Assembly (NCBI RefSeq): GCF_012271785.1
Contig: NZ_JAAWVT010000001.1
Coordinates: forward strand, 62,001 to 126,000
Reading direction: 5' to 3'
DNA from: Paeniglutamicibacter terrestris
GTDB lineage: Bacteria > Actinomycetota > Actinomycetes > Actinomycetales > Micrococcaceae
DNA length: 64,000 bases
Shown: positions 53,816 through 63,792 of the stretch, piece after piece
Layout: the number at the start of each line of letters is the position of its first letter
Position numbering within the stretch: the first letter of the stretch is position 1
Translations under genes and position numbers: made by a program
Notes under the pieces: model-generated
Database searches by the model: none
What the model saw: only the letters and a program-made list of their open reading frames with translations
What the model was told of the DNA's origin: nothing

Positions 53816-55018
53816 CTAGTCGAACCAGGGATCCAGCCCAAAGAGCGGGAAGATCTCCTTGCGGGTGGCCATGATGCTGCGGTCCACCGGATCTGCCGGG
53901 TCATAACCGACTTCCCAGCTACGCCACCACAATTCGGCGTTATCCCCCATGAATTCCGGCGGCCAAATACCATAGCGCTCATGAACATAGACACGCCAAG
54001 GACCGGGGACGGGTGTTGCCAAGGGCACAGGTTTGCCCGAGGCAATAGCCACCAGATGGCTCCAGGCTCGCGGGGCCACGGCGGTGATGTTGTATCCGCC
54101 GCCACCGGTGGCAATCCAGCGTCCGGCACATAACCGCTCCGCCAACTCGCAAATATCCAACGCGTTCTGCCGCTGCCCGTCAACACTCAGGCGAAGGTTG
54201 GACAACTCGTCATCCTTATGTCCATCACAACCGTGTTGGGAAACGATGACCTCCGGGGCAAAGGCCTGAGCCAATTGCGGAACCACCGCATGGAAGGCGC
54301 GCAGCCACCCCGCATCCCCCGTACGTGGTGGCACGGCGATGTTCACGGCCGTGCCCTGCGCCGCCGGCCCGCCGATCTCATTGGCGTAGCCGGTGCCGGG
54401 GAAGAGAGACATGCCGGTTTCATGGAGGGAGATCGTCATGACGCGCGGATCGTCCCAGAAGATCGATTCTGTACCGTCCCCATGATGGGCATCAACATCG
54501 ATGTACAGGACCTTGGAGACCCCACCGTCAAGCAATCGCTGAATCGCCAAGGCGGTGTCGTTGTAGATGCAGAAGCCGCTGGCCTTGCCTCGGGCCGCAT
54601 GGTGCATGCCGCCGCCAAAGTTCACCACATGCAGGGCACGTTCTTCGAGGATCGCAGTGGCCCCCTGCAGTGAGCCGCCGGCGAGTCTGGCGCTGGCCTC
54701 ATGGATCCCTTCGTAGGCGGGATTGTCCTCGGTACCCAGCCCACGGGCTTCATTGGGAATCTCGGGGTGCGCGCTGACGGCACGCACCGCGGTGATGTAT
54801 TCGGGCTCATGAACGCGGCCAAGCTCATCGTCGGTGGCGAGTCGCGGGGCAACAACACGCAGATTCTCCCGATCAAAAAGGCCAAGGTCACCGCACAGTC
54901 GTGCGGTGAGCTCCAGCCTGAGCGGGTGCATCGGATGAGTTTCACTAAAGCGATAGGCCAGCATCTCATCGCTCCAGATCACCTGGGTGGGAGGCGCGGG
55001 CTTGGTATCAGAAAACAC
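53816..55018 (-). CDS. acuC: Acetoin utilisation protein AcuC-like deacetylase
   Basis: A 400-residue class I/II histone-deacetylase-fold zinc hydrolase. Catalytic residues lie in FGGGMHHAARGKASGFCIYN (His-His dyad), YIDVDAHHGDGTE (zinc-binding Asp/His) and SQHGCDGHKDDELSNL; the C-terminal GGGGYN loop is present. Bacterial AcuC deacetylates acetyl-CoA synthetase and other proteins, which ties it to acetate use. The GTG start has GAAGGG unusually close, so the exact N-terminus is uncertain. Confidence 0.88.
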   Translation of the reverse strand: MFSDTKPAPPTQVIWSDEMLAYRFSETHPMHPLRLELTARLCGDLGLFDRENLRVVAPRLATDDELGRVHEPEYITAVRAVSAHPEIPNEARGLGTEDNPAYEGIHEASARLAGGSLQGATAILEERALHVVNFGGGMHHAARGKASGFCIYNDTALAIQRLLDGGVSKVLYIDVDAHHGDGTESIFWDDPRVMTISLHETGMSLFPGTGYANEIGGPAAQGTAVNIAVPPRTGDAGWLRAFHAVVPQLAQAFAPEVIVSQHGCDGHKDDELSNLRLSVDGQRQNALDICELAERLCAGRWIATGGGGYNITAVAPRAWSHLVAIASGKPVPLATPVPGPWRVYVHERYGIWPPEFMGDNAELWWRSWEVGYDPADPVDRSIMATRKEIFPLFGLDPWFD

Positions 55019-55172
55019 CCCTTCAGGCTACGCGATCGGTGAGGCGTGTGTGTGCCAAGACACCCAGTGGGGCCATGCTAAGGACCAAAGACCCGTCATG
55101 GTTTATTGTGGGAACTTGCGGGGCAGGGCCTCCGCACCGAAGATGTCGACGTCTTGGAGCCGAGCTATCACC

Positions 55173-56612
55173 ATGGGAATCACTCCCTCTACCGCCGCAA
55201 CACGACGGCCAACCACCGAATCCGGTGCACCGGCCCCGTGGCGCAAGCGACTGGGCCTCTGGCGGCGAATGATTGCGGATTTCACCGTCCGCTCCCCCGC
55301 CCGTCTGGCGCTCTTCGCCTTTGTTCTGGTCATCGCGCTGTTCGCTTCCCTGTTATCACTTCCTGCGGCATCGGCTAGCGGCGAACGCACGGCCTTTGTT
55401 GACGCCTTCTTTACGGCCGTCTCGGCCGTCTGTGTCACGGGCCTTACCGTTGTCTCGACCGCCACCCACTGGTCGTTCTTTGGCCAATTGGTGATGATCA
55501 TCGCGGTCTTTGTTGGTGGTTTGGGCATCCTGACCCTCGCCTCGGTGCTCTCCTTGGCGGTATCCAAACGTCTGGGCGTCCGCGGCAAGCTCATGGCGCA
55601 GAACTCGATGAATACCTCCGCTGCATCCACCCTGGGCGAGGTCGGCTCGCTGCTGCGCATCGTGATCACCACCTCGGTGGCCATCGAGGTGGCGCTGGCG
55701 TTGATGCTGATCCCGCGCTTTTTGATCCTCGGTGAGCCGTTTGGCCAGGCCCTCTGGCATGGCGTTTTCTACTCGATCTCCGCCTTTAACAACGCAGGCT
55801 TCACACCCCACTCCGACGGGCTGGTCCCCTACGAGATGGACCTGTGGATCCTGGTGCCGCTGATGCTCGGCGTGTTCTTGGGCTCGCTCGGCTTCCCGGT
55901 GCTGATGGTGCTGCTGGCCCACCGCTTCAACTCCAAGAAGTGGACGCTGCACGCCAAGCTGACCTTGCTGGTGACCGGCATCCTGCTGGTGGGCGGCACG
56001 TTGCTCTGGGCCGCCGCGGAATGGAGTAATCCCAACACTATCGGCGGCCTAAACGCCGGGGATAAGGTCATCCACTCGGTCTTCGCCTCCGTGATGACCC
56101 GCTCCGGCGGCTTTAACCTGGTGGATCAGGGTGAGATGAATCAGGTGACGATGCTGCTCACCAACGCCCTGATGTTTGCCGGTGGTGGCTCGGCGTCAAC
56201 CGCCGGCGGCATCAAGGTCACCACGATCGCGGTGATGTTCCTGGCGATCTTCGCCGAGGCCCGCGGTGACACAGATCTGCGCGCCTTTGGCCGGCGCATC
56301 CCGGAGGGAACCATGCGCGTGGCCATCTCGGTCATCGTCCTTGGTGCCACACTGGTGATGCTGGCGACGGCCTCCCTGCTGATCATCAGCGGCACCTCAC
56401 TCTCCCGTGCGCTCTTCGAGTCCATCTCGGCCTTCGCCACCGTGGGGCTGAGCACCAATCTGTCGGCCGAAATGCCGCCCTCGGGCAAATACGTGCTCGC
56501 CGCACTGATGTTTGCCGGTCGCATCGGTACGATTACCCTGGCATCCGCGCTGACCTTGCGCCAACGCAACCAGCTCTACCACTTCCCCGAAGAGAGGCCC
56601 ATCATTGGCTGA
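55173..56612 (+). CDS. Potassium uptake channel subunit TrkH/KtrB
   Basis: A 479-residue K+ channel subunit with four P-loop repeats; selectivity-filter segments are AVSAVCVTGLTV, ISAFNNAGFTPH, VMTRSGGFNL and ISAFATVGLSTN. The polar N-terminus could begin at 55143 or 55173; 55173 is given, neither has an ideal ribosome binding site. It works with the RCK subunit encoded by the overlapping downstream gene. It diverges from acuC. No cyclic-di-AMP riboswitch was seen. Confidence 0.9.
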   Translation: MGITPSTAATRRPTTESGAPAPWRKRLGLWRRMIADFTVRSPARLALFAFVLVIALFASLLSLPAASASGERTAFVDAFFTAVSAVCVTGLTVVSTATHWSFFGQLVMIIAVFVGGLGILTLASVLSLAVSKRLGVRGKLMAQNSMNTSAASTLGEVGSLLRIVITTSVAIEVALALMLIPRFLILGEPFGQALWHGVFYSISAFNNAGFTPHSDGLVPYEMDLWILVPLMLGVFLGSLGFPVLMVLLAHRFNSKKWTLHAKLTLLVTGILLVGGTLLWAAAEWSNPNTIGGLNAGDKVIHSVFASVMTRSGGFNLVDQGEMNQVTMLLTNALMFAGGGSASTAGGIKVTTIAVMFLAIFAEARGDTDLRAFGRRIPEGTMRVAISVIVLGATLVMLATASLLIISGTSLSRALFESISAFATVGLSTNLSAEMPPSGKYVLAALMFAGRIGTITLASALTLRQRNQLYHFPEERPIIG

Positions 56613-57276
56613 GAAAAACACCGACCACAACGCCCCGGTGCTGGTCATTGGGCTGGGCCGCTTTGGCGCCTCGGTGGCCGAACAATTGGTCAAACAGGGC
56701 CGCGAAGTCCTGGCCATCGAACGGAACCAGGAACTGGTGCAGAAGTGGGCCTCGGTGCTGACCCACGTCGTGGAGGCAGATGCGACAAACATCGATGCCT
56801 TGCGCCAGCTCGGAGCCCAGGAATTCGCCTCGGCCGTGGTGGGGGTGGGTACCTCCATCGAATCCTCGGTGCTGATCACCGTGAACCTGGTGGACCTGGG
56901 GATCGAGCACCTGTGGGTCAAGGCCATTACGCCCTCCCACGGCAAGATCCTCACGCGCATCGGCGCCAACCACGTGATCTATCCGGAGGCCGATGCCGGA
57001 GTCCGTGCCGCCCACCTGGTCGGCGGACGGATGCTTGACTTCATCGAGTTCGACGATGGCTTCGCGATCGTGAAAATGTACCCGCCGAAGGAAACGCAGG
57101 GCTTCACGCTGGCCGAATCCCAGGTCCGCTCCAAGTACGGAATCACCGTGGTGGGCGTCAAGTCCCCCGGCGAGGACTTCACCTACGCCCAGCCCGATAC
57201 CAAGGTGACCCGGCGCGACGTGCTGATCGTCTCGGGCCACGTGGATTTGCTCGAACGCTTCGCCGCACGGCCCTAA
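56605..57276 (+). CDS. Potassium uptake regulatory subunit TrkA/KtrA
   Basis: A 223-residue RCK protein that gates the TrkH/KtrB channel. The Rossmann motif is VLVIGLGRFGASVAEQLVKQ with the adenine-ribose acidic residue in LAIERN; the C-terminal TrkA_C domain follows. It starts at a TTG eight bases inside the channel gene with GAGAGG upstream, so translation is coupled. A perfect bidirectional terminator follows. Confidence 0.92.
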   Translation: MAEKNTDHNAPVLVIGLGRFGASVAEQLVKQGREVLAIERNQELVQKWASVLTHVVEADATNIDALRQLGAQEFASAVVGVGTSIESSVLITVNLVDLGIEHLWVKAITPSHGKILTRIGANHVIYPEADAGVRAAHLVGGRMLDFIEFDDGFAIVKMYPPKETQGFTLAESQVRSKYGITVVGVKSPGEDFTYAQPDTKVTRRDVLIVSGHVDLLERFAARP

Positions 57277-57329
57277 AAGAGCTCGGCACCCACCGCTCCG
57301 AGCCTAACCCGCAAGACACCACCGGCAGC

Positions 57330-57375
57330 ACAAAAGCATGGTCCCCTCGTTCGAACGAGGGGACCATGCTTTTGT
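57330..57375. terminator. Bidirectional terminator between trkA and proC
   Basis: A 46-base perfect palindrome with 23-base arms (ACAAAAGCATGGTCC...), T tracts on both strands, between convergent genes. Confidence 0.93.
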
Positions 57376-57394
57376 TAAGCTAGTGCCGTGGTGC

Positions 57395-58255
57395 TTAAGC
57401 CAGTTCCTTGGTGATGGCAGCGGCACGTGCGGCTGCTGCTGCCGCCCCGCGGGCAATGATCTGAGAAAGGTTCGTCTCATCAAAGGCCGCGATGGCCCGC
57501 TCGGTGGTGCCGTTGGGGCTGGTGACGCCCCGACGCAGAGCAGAAGGGTCCGCCTGCGCATCGGAAAGCATCTTTCCCGCCCCGGCAACGGTGGCACGGG
57601 CCAAATCGGTGGCCAGAGCGGGCTCCAGGCCCAGTTCGACGCCCGCCGCAGCCATGGCCTCGGCTAGGTAGAACACGTACGCCGGTCCCGAGCCGCTGAT
57701 TGCGGATACTGCGTCCTGCTGCGACTCCGGAACCACGTGCACCACACCGGATCCGGCAAACAGCTGCACGACGGCCTCCAGCGCGTCCGCGGAGACGGAT
57801 TCCCCGGCGCTAACGCCCACCGCGCCGGCACCAACCTTCAGCGGCGTATTGGGCATCGAACGCACCACGGGCTGTCCCGGATTCAGGTGCTCGGCCATCA
57901 TGCTGATGGTGATGGCCGCGGCAACCGACACGATAACGGCGGTGGGCTTCAGGGCATCCTTGATTTCGTCACACAACGCGGTGATGCCCACGGGCTTTAC
58001 ACCCAAGAAGACGATGTCGGCATCCTGCACCGCCTTGAGGTTGGCCTCTGGATCTTGGGCACCAATCAACACCGTGACACCGGTTTCGGCGCGCAAGGCC
58101 TCGGCCTTGTCATCGCTGCGCAGGGTGGCAGTAATCGCCTGCGGGTCATATCCGGAGGCGATGATGCCGCGCAGCACCGCCCCATTCATGGAACCGGTGC
58201 CCAGGAAGGCAAGTTTGTTCTCGATACGGGCAGAAGTTGAAGGCGCTGAAGTCAT
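57395..58255 (-). CDS. proC: Pyrroline-5-carboxylate reductase
   Basis: A 286-residue NAD(P)H enzyme for the last step of proline synthesis. The nucleotide-binding motif is LAFLGTGSMNGAVLRGII, the conserved IVFLGVKP segment follows, and the C-terminal signature is AVSAISGSGPAYVFYLAEAM and LRRGVTSPNGTTERAI. A 15-residue N-terminal extension precedes the fold. It lies downstream of topA, ppx and a TIM-barrel gene on the same strand with short gaps. Confidence 0.94.
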   Translation of the reverse strand: MTSAPSTSARIENKLAFLGTGSMNGAVLRGIIASGYDPQAITATLRSDDKAEALRAETGVTVLIGAQDPEANLKAVQDADIVFLGVKPVGITALCDEIKDALKPTAVIVSVAAAITISMMAEHLNPGQPVVRSMPNTPLKVGAGAVGVSAGESVSADALEAVVQLFAGSGVVHVVPESQQDAVSAISGSGPAYVFYLAEAMAAAGVELGLEPALATDLARATVAGAGKMLSDAQADPSALRRGVTSPNGTTERAIAAFDETNLSQIIARGAAAAAARAAAITKELA

Positions 58256-58285
58256 CTGCCCATTCTTCCACGGCTTCCCGGGAGC

Positions 58286-59125
58286 CTAGATCGAATGTGT
58301 CCCGCTCTGCGCGCCGGTGCTCACCTGGGATAGGTGGCGACGAGCAAATTCCAGCGTCTCGCCCAGCCAGGCCTCGCGCTCTCCGGCGCCCTTGGCCTTA
58401 CGGGTGGAGACCTCCACGGCCACCACACCGTCCCAGGCGGCATCACGGAGGTACTGAATCGCTTCGATCACCGGTTGGGTGCCGCGGCCGGGCACCAGGT
58501 GCTCGTCCTTGCCGTTGTCCATCCCGTCGCACAGGTGCACGTGGCTCAGTCGTTGCCCCAGCTCGCGGAAGGCCACGGCCGAGTCCATGTCGGCGATCGC
58601 CGAATGGGAGAAATCCCAGGTGACAAACTCATAGGGTTCGGGGATCGGGTTCCAGTGCGGCAGATACATCTTTGCCTCGCGTCCCCTCGCGCGCCACGGG
58701 TACATGTTCTCCACCGCGATCTTCACCCCGTACTCCTCCATGATCCGGCGGATGCCGGTGGCGAATTCGGTGGCGTAGGTACCCTGCCAACGGAAGGGCG
58801 GGTGGGCCACCACCACATCACAACCCACCTCAACGGCCATCGCTGCCGCCGATTCGATCTTGTTCCACGCGGTGCCCCAGACCTGCTGGGTCAGTAGGAG
58901 CGTGGGCGCGTGGATGGCCATGATGGGTTGTTCGTAGCGTTCGGCTAACCGATTCAGCGCCGCGGCATCCTGCGAGATCTGGTTTCCGGTGACCAAGACC
59001 TCCACTCCGTCGTAGCCCAAATCGTGGGCCACGGAGAAGGCGTCATGGACGTTCAGCGGATAAACCGAGGCGCTGGAGAGCGCAACGGGAATGGGGGCGC
59101 TGCCCTGTGTACCTGAATCAATCAT
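58286..59125 (-). CDS. Sugar phosphate isomerase/epimerase-like TIM-barrel protein
   Basis: A 279-residue AP-endonuclease-2/xylose-isomerase-like barrel. Metal-ligand segments are visible: VAHPPFRWQG, IAVENMYPW, VTWDFSHSAIAD, LSHVHLCDGMDNGKDEHLVPGRG and VAVEVSTRK. The substrate is unknown. It sits between ppx and proC in an order frequent in actinobacteria. AAGGGG lies 9 bases before the ATG. Confidence 0.85.
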   Translation of the reverse strand: MIDSGTQGSAPIPVALSSASVYPLNVHDAFSVAHDLGYDGVEVLVTGNQISQDAAALNRLAERYEQPIMAIHAPTLLLTQQVWGTAWNKIESAAAMAVEVGCDVVVAHPPFRWQGTYATEFATGIRRIMEEYGVKIAVENMYPWRARGREAKMYLPHWNPIPEPYEFVTWDFSHSAIADMDSAVAFRELGQRLSHVHLCDGMDNGKDEHLVPGRGTQPVIEAIQYLRDAAWDGVVAVEVSTRKAKGAGEREAWLGETLEFARRHLSQVSTGAQSGTHSI

Positions 59126-59150
59126 GGAACGTGCCCCTTATATTTCGGTC

Positions 59151-60176
59151 CTAAAGAACGGTGCTTCCCTGCGCCAAGGACAGAGCCGAGGCCCTACCCA
59201 AGGCAACTTCACCAACACCCACGCTACTACTGAGCGGCGCAGTGGAGTCAAATAAAACGTGGTCAAAACGGCGCAACATCAGACCCTCACGCAGTGCCCA
59301 CGGGCAGATCCGCAGGGATTTAACCTTCAGCGCGTTCATGGCTTCCAGAGCGACGACGGCACCGGCGAGCAGCTGCGGGGCACGGATCGCCGAGACTCCC
59401 GGCAATTCCACCCGCTCATCCCAGCTCATCGCGGTCAGCCGGTTGGTCCACAGCTTGAGCGAATCGGCGCGCAGCACGCGCTTCACATAGGGTCCATCGG
59501 CGCTGGGCGCAGCACCGGTGATCCGGGCCAGGGATCTGAAGGTTTTGGAGGTGCCGGTGACCATGGACGGCTTGCCAAATTGGCGCAGCTCCTCCGCGGG
59601 TTCGGCCAAAACCTCGCGCACATAGTGGCGCATTTCCTTGAGCCGTTGGATCGATGGACGATCCTCGGGCAGCCATTCGCGGGTCAACCGTCCAGCACCC
59701 AGTGGTACCGAGTGCGCCACGGTGGGAAATTCGTCTCCGCCCAGGGCGAGTTCGAAGGAACCGCCACCCATGTCCAGGTTCAAGATGGTGTCGGCACTCC
59801 AGCCAAACCAGCGGCGCACCGCGTGGAAGGTCATGCCGGCTTCCTGTTCACCGGTGAGCTCGGTGAGCTGGACACCGGTCTCATTTACGACCCGAGCCAG
59901 CACCATCTCACCATTGGCCGATTCACGGATGGCGGAGGTGCAGAAGGCCAACAGGTCCTCGGCATGATGATTGATGGCAAATTGTGCGGCCTCATGCACG
60001 AAGTCCAACAACTCGGTTTGCCCGGCGTCGTTGATGGCCCCGTTTTCATCCAGGAAAGACACCAACGACAGGGCCCGCTTGTGCGAGGCAAAGGGCACGG
60101 GGCGGGCGCCCGGATAGGCATCAACCAACAACAGATGGACCGTGTTCGATCCAATATCCAGTACGCCCAGCCTCAT
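59151..60176 (-). CDS. ppx: Exopolyphosphatase / guanosine pentaphosphatase (Ppx/GppA)
   Basis: A 341-residue member of the actin-like ASKHA phosphatases that hydrolyse polyphosphate and/or pppGpp. Motifs are VLDIGSNTVHLLLVDA (phosphate 1), GQTELLDFVHEA, AFCTSAIRESANG, LTGEQEAGMTF and LDMGGGSFELALG. It is the short, single-unit form without the C-terminal HD domain. AAGGGC lies before the ATG; topA ends 42 bp upstream. Confidence 0.9.
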   Translation of the reverse strand: MRLGVLDIGSNTVHLLLVDAYPGARPVPFASHKRALSLVSFLDENGAINDAGQTELLDFVHEAAQFAINHHAEDLLAFCTSAIRESANGEMVLARVVNETGVQLTELTGEQEAGMTFHAVRRWFGWSADTILNLDMGGGSFELALGGDEFPTVAHSVPLGAGRLTREWLPEDRPSIQRLKEMRHYVREVLAEPAEELRQFGKPSMVTGTSKTFRSLARITGAAPSADGPYVKRVLRADSLKLWTNRLTAMSWDERVELPGVSAIRAPQLLAGAVVALEAMNALKVKSLRICPWALREGLMLRRFDHVLFDSTAPLSSSVGVGEVALGRASALSLAQGSTVL

Positions 60177-60218
60177 TCTGTGCCCTTCATGCTCTTGCTC
60201 GGTCCTCGCTAGCGAGGG

Positions 60219-63002
60219 CTACTTGCTAGTTTTCTTGGCCGCTGGCTTTTTGGCCGGAGCCTTCTTGGCGGCCGGCTTTTTGGCAGGGGCTTTGGCAGCG
60301 GTCTTGCGCTTGACCGGTCCACGGGCGCGCTTGTCGGCCAATAGCTCGATGGCCCGCTCCCGGGTCAGCTCCTCCAGCGTGGTGTCCCGCGGGATGGTGA
60401 TGTTGGTGACGCCGTCGGTGATGTAGGCACCAAAACGTCCCTCCTTGACCACGATGTTCTTCTCCGACACCGGATCCACACCAAACTCGGCCAGCGGCGG
60501 CACGGCCGCCCGCGCGCCACGAACCTTCGGCGTTGCGTAAATCTCCAACGCTTCTTCCAGCGTGATGGTGAAGATTTCTTCCTCGGTGCCGATGGAGCGC
60601 GAGTCGGTGCCCTTTTTCAGGTAGGGCCCGAAGCGGCCGTTCTGCACCGTGATTTCCACACCCTCGGCGTCGACTCCCAGCACCCGCGGCAGCGAAATCA
60701 GGCGCAGTGCCTCCTCCAGCGTGACCGATTCCACGCTCATGGTCTTGAACAGCGAACCGGTGCGCGGCTTGGCCTTAACGGGCTTCTTCGGCGGCTTGGG
60801 CTTGCCGTTTTTGTAGTACTCAACGGGCAGTGCGGCCAATTCCTCGACCGTGGGCTCCACGATGACCTCGGTGACGTAGGCGCCGTAGCGTCCGTCGCGG
60901 GCCACAATGGTGCGCCCGGTCTCCGGGTCAACACCGAGCACGTTTTCGCTCGGACCCTGCTGCTCCATCAGCTCGATGGCCTTTTCGGCAGTGAGCTCGT
61001 CCGGAGCCAGATCCTCTGGCACATTGGCACGCTGCGGGTCGGTGCCCTCGGGGGCATCGGCGGGCAACGGCTTTTCAAGGTACGGGCCAAACTTGCCCAC
61101 GCGCAATACGATGCCCGGGGCGATGTCGATGGAGTTGATGGCGCGAGCGTCGATGTCACCCAGGTTGTTCACCACCGATTCCAGGCCGGCCTCGCCGGTG
61201 GCCTCGGAACCGAAGTAGAAGTCCTTCAGCCAGGCGGTGCGATGTTTCTGGCCGTGCGCAATCTCATCCAGGTCATCTTCCAGGCGTGCGGTGAAGTCGT
61301 AGTCGACGTACTTGCCGAAGTGCTCCTCCAGCAGGCGCACCACGGAGAACGCGATCCAGCTGGGCACCAGGGCGCCGCCACGCTTGGTCACGTATCCGCG
61401 ATCCATGATGGTGGAGATGGTCGGGGCGAAGGTCGAGGGGCGACCGATCTCGCGGGCTTCAAGCTCCGCGACGATCGAGGCTTCGGTGTAGCGCGCCGGC
61501 GGGGAGGTGGTGTGGGAGATGGCGTCGATGCCGGTGCCAGCCAACGGGTCGGCGACCTTGAGCTGGGGCAGGCGTGCTTCCTCTGCCGCGTCGGCAGCCT
61601 CGGCCTCGCGGGCTGCGTCCCGGCCTTCCTCATAGGCGGCCATGAAGCCGCGGAAGGTGATCACGGTGCCGGAGGCGGAGAACTCTGCGACCTGCCCCGT
61701 GGTGGCTTCACCGGCCAGCTTGATGGTGGCGGTGAAGCCCTTGGCGTCCGACATCTGCGAGGCGACGGTGCGCTTCCAGATCAGTTCGTAGAGCCTAAAC
61801 TCATCGGCCGAGAGCTGGGCACGGACGGTGGCCGGGCGGCGGAAGGAGTCACCGGCGGGGCGGATGGCCTCGTGGGCTTCCTGCGCCGCTGCACTCTTGG
61901 CCTTGTAAACGCGTGGCTTATCCGGCACCGAATCGGTTCCGTAGAGTTCTGCAGCCTGCTTGCGGGCGGCGTTCACTGCCTCGTTGGACAGGAATACCGA
62001 GTCGGTACGCATGTAGGTGATGTAGCCGTTTTCATACAGGCGCTGGGCGACCTGCATGGTCGACTTTGAGCTCCAGCGCAGCTTGCGGCTGGCTTCCTGC
62101 TGCAGCGTTGAGGTGGTGAATGGAGCCGCGGGTCGACGGGTGTAGGGCTTTTCATCCACCGAGGTCACGGCAAAATCGGCCTCGGCCAGGCCGTTGGACA
62201 GTGCCGTGGCACCGGCCTCGTCCAGGTGAGCGACGGAGCCGGACTTAGGGGTCTTCAGTTCGCCGCGGTCGGTGAAGTCGCGGCCGGTGGCCACGCGGGC
62301 ACCGTCAACGCTGGAGAGCTTTGCGCCGAAGGATTCGCCGGCATTCGTGGCGAAGGTTCCGGTCAAGTCCCAGTAGGAGGCGTTGCGGAACGCCATGCGT
62401 TCGCGTTCGCGCTCGACCACCAGGCGAGTTGCCACTGACTGCACGCGACCGGCGGACAGTCCACGGGCCACCTTGCGCCAGAGCACCGGGGAGATCTCGT
62501 AACCGTAAAGACGATCCAGCACTCGACGGGTTTCCTGGGCATTAACCAGGTCGGTGTCGAGTTCGCGGATATTTTCCATGGCACGGTTGATGCCCTCTTG
62601 GGTGATCTCCGTGAAGGCCATGCGGTAGACCGGAACCTTGGGCTTAAGCACCTCAAGTAGGTGCCACGCGATGGCTTCGCCTTCGCGGTCCGCATCGGTT
62701 GCGAGATAAAGTGCGTCGGCATTTTTGAGCTTCGCTTTGAGCTCGGCCACACGCTTCTTCTTATCCGGGTATACGACGTAGTAGGGGTCGAAGTCGTTGG
62801 TGACATCCACGGCAAATTTGCCGTACGGACCCTTTTTCATCTCCGTGGGCAGATCGGCGGGTTGCGCCAAATCGCGAATGTGCCCCACCGAGGCATCAAC
62901 TTCAAATCCATCGCCCAAATACTTGGCGATAGATTTGCTCTTAGCAGGAGACTCCACGATCACGAGCTTCATACCGGTCTTTTCCTTGGCCTTGGCGGGC
63001 AC
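60219..63002 (-). CDS. topA: DNA topoisomerase I (type IA)
   Basis: A 927-residue topoisomerase that relaxes negative supercoils. The TOPRIM domain begins MKLVIVESPAKSKSIAKYLG and contains the metal-binding ATDADREGEAIAWHL. The catalytic Tyr is in GYITYMRTDSVFLS. The C-terminal part has four non-zinc topo-C repeats (for example ILRVGKFGPYLEKPLP and VEITVQNGRFGPYLKK) and a Lys/Ala/Pro tail with PAAKKAPAKK repeats, as in actinobacterial enzymes. GTG at 63002 with AGGAG close upstream is chosen; ATG at 62972 is an alternative. Confidence 0.95.
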   Translation of the reverse strand: MPAKAKEKTGMKLVIVESPAKSKSIAKYLGDGFEVDASVGHIRDLAQPADLPTEMKKGPYGKFAVDVTNDFDPYYVVYPDKKKRVAELKAKLKNADALYLATDADREGEAIAWHLLEVLKPKVPVYRMAFTEITQEGINRAMENIRELDTDLVNAQETRRVLDRLYGYEISPVLWRKVARGLSAGRVQSVATRLVVERERERMAFRNASYWDLTGTFATNAGESFGAKLSSVDGARVATGRDFTDRGELKTPKSGSVAHLDEAGATALSNGLAEADFAVTSVDEKPYTRRPAAPFTTSTLQQEASRKLRWSSKSTMQVAQRLYENGYITYMRTDSVFLSNEAVNAARKQAAELYGTDSVPDKPRVYKAKSAAAQEAHEAIRPAGDSFRRPATVRAQLSADEFRLYELIWKRTVASQMSDAKGFTATIKLAGEATTGQVAEFSASGTVITFRGFMAAYEEGRDAAREAEAADAAEEARLPQLKVADPLAGTGIDAISHTTSPPARYTEASIVAELEAREIGRPSTFAPTISTIMDRGYVTKRGGALVPSWIAFSVVRLLEEHFGKYVDYDFTARLEDDLDEIAHGQKHRTAWLKDFYFGSEATGEAGLESVVNNLGDIDARAINSIDIAPGIVLRVGKFGPYLEKPLPADAPEGTDPQRANVPEDLAPDELTAEKAIELMEQQGPSENVLGVDPETGRTIVARDGRYGAYVTEVIVEPTVEELAALPVEYYKNGKPKPPKKPVKAKPRTGSLFKTMSVESVTLEEALRLISLPRVLGVDAEGVEITVQNGRFGPYLKKGTDSRSIGTEEEIFTITLEEALEIYATPKVRGARAAVPPLAEFGVDPVSEKNIVVKEGRFGAYITDGVTNITIPRDTTLEELTRERAIELLADKRARGPVKRKTAAKAPAKKPAAKKAPAKKPAAKKTSK

Positions 63003-63136
63003 AGCACTCCTATTAGCAACCAGTGGTGCACCAAAGTGGGCGCACAGCACATTCCCTGATCTAGGTTAGCCGCAATTTTGCGCACCTCGGCAAGCTGGGA
63101 ACCTCAAATAGCGTTTTCCCGGCCCACAAGAGGAAC

Positions 63137-63781
63137 CTAGTCACCCATTTCGGGGCGGATCTCGGGGAGAAATGAAAGCATATAGTAGAGCCGGTCCCCA
63201 TCCACGCCACGGGCCTCGGGTTCAGCCAAATCCTCGTACTCATACAGCAGGTCGTAGACCTTCTTGATGAATTCCTTGCGCTGAGTCTCGGAGAGGAACA
63301 CCACACCGGTGGTCAGTACCGGAGCACGATCCGGCGCAGGTTCGTGACCTTCCTTGCGTTCTTTATCACGACGGTTAATCTCCGCCGAAAGTCGGTCACG
63401 GAAGGCGTTGAGCTGCACGTTGAGGTAGGCGTTCTTCGCACTGGTCGAGTCCGAGAGTGAGCCGAGCACCAGTTGGCTGCCGGCTGCCTTCCAGCGGCGT
63501 TCGCGGCCATCACCCTCGCTTGCCGCACGGATCACGTAACCGTATTTCTCCAGGGCACGCAGGTGATAACTCATGGCGCTCGGAGTCAGAGCACAGCGCG
63601 TGGCCAGTTCCGTAGCGGTGCGTGTTGCCTGCGATGCAAAAAGTTCTTCCAGCACCGTCAGTCTCGCCTCGTGGGCAAGGGCGCGGATGGCTTGCGGGTC
63701 GCTAATCGACACCGGTGCGGCGGGCGCCGGGGACACGCTGACGGTTTTTACGCCTGCCTCCGGGGATGTGTTCTGACTCAT
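63137..63781 (-). CDS. ArsR-type winged-helix regulator with long C-terminal region
   Basis: A 214-residue regulator. After a Pro/Ala-rich N-terminus comes an HTH_20/ArsR winged helix (DPQAIRALAHEARLTVLEEL, then CALTPSAMSYHLRALEKYGY, wing GDGRERRWKA). The C-terminal half (QLNAFRDRLSAEINRRDKER and beyond) is helical and charged, containing EFIKKVYDLLYEYEDLA. This resembles actinobacterial regulators with DUF-type effector domains. The ligand is unknown. It lies upstream of topA and downstream of a methyltransferase on the same strand. Confidence 0.82.
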   Translation of the reverse strand: MSQNTSPEAGVKTVSVSPAPAAPVSISDPQAIRALAHEARLTVLEELFASQATRTATELATRCALTPSAMSYHLRALEKYGYVIRAASEGDGRERRWKAAGSQLVLGSLSDSTSAKNAYLNVQLNAFRDRLSAEINRRDKERKEGHEPAPDRAPVLTTGVVFLSETQRKEFIKKVYDLLYEYEDLAEPEARGVDGDRLYYMLSFLPEIRPEMGD

Positions 63782-63792
63782 ATCAAAAAACT

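Noticed and set aside
60219-62069. Long antisense frames across topA and other large genes
   Set aside because: They are by-products of GC-rich codon bias opposite confidently assigned genes and lack start signals or domains.
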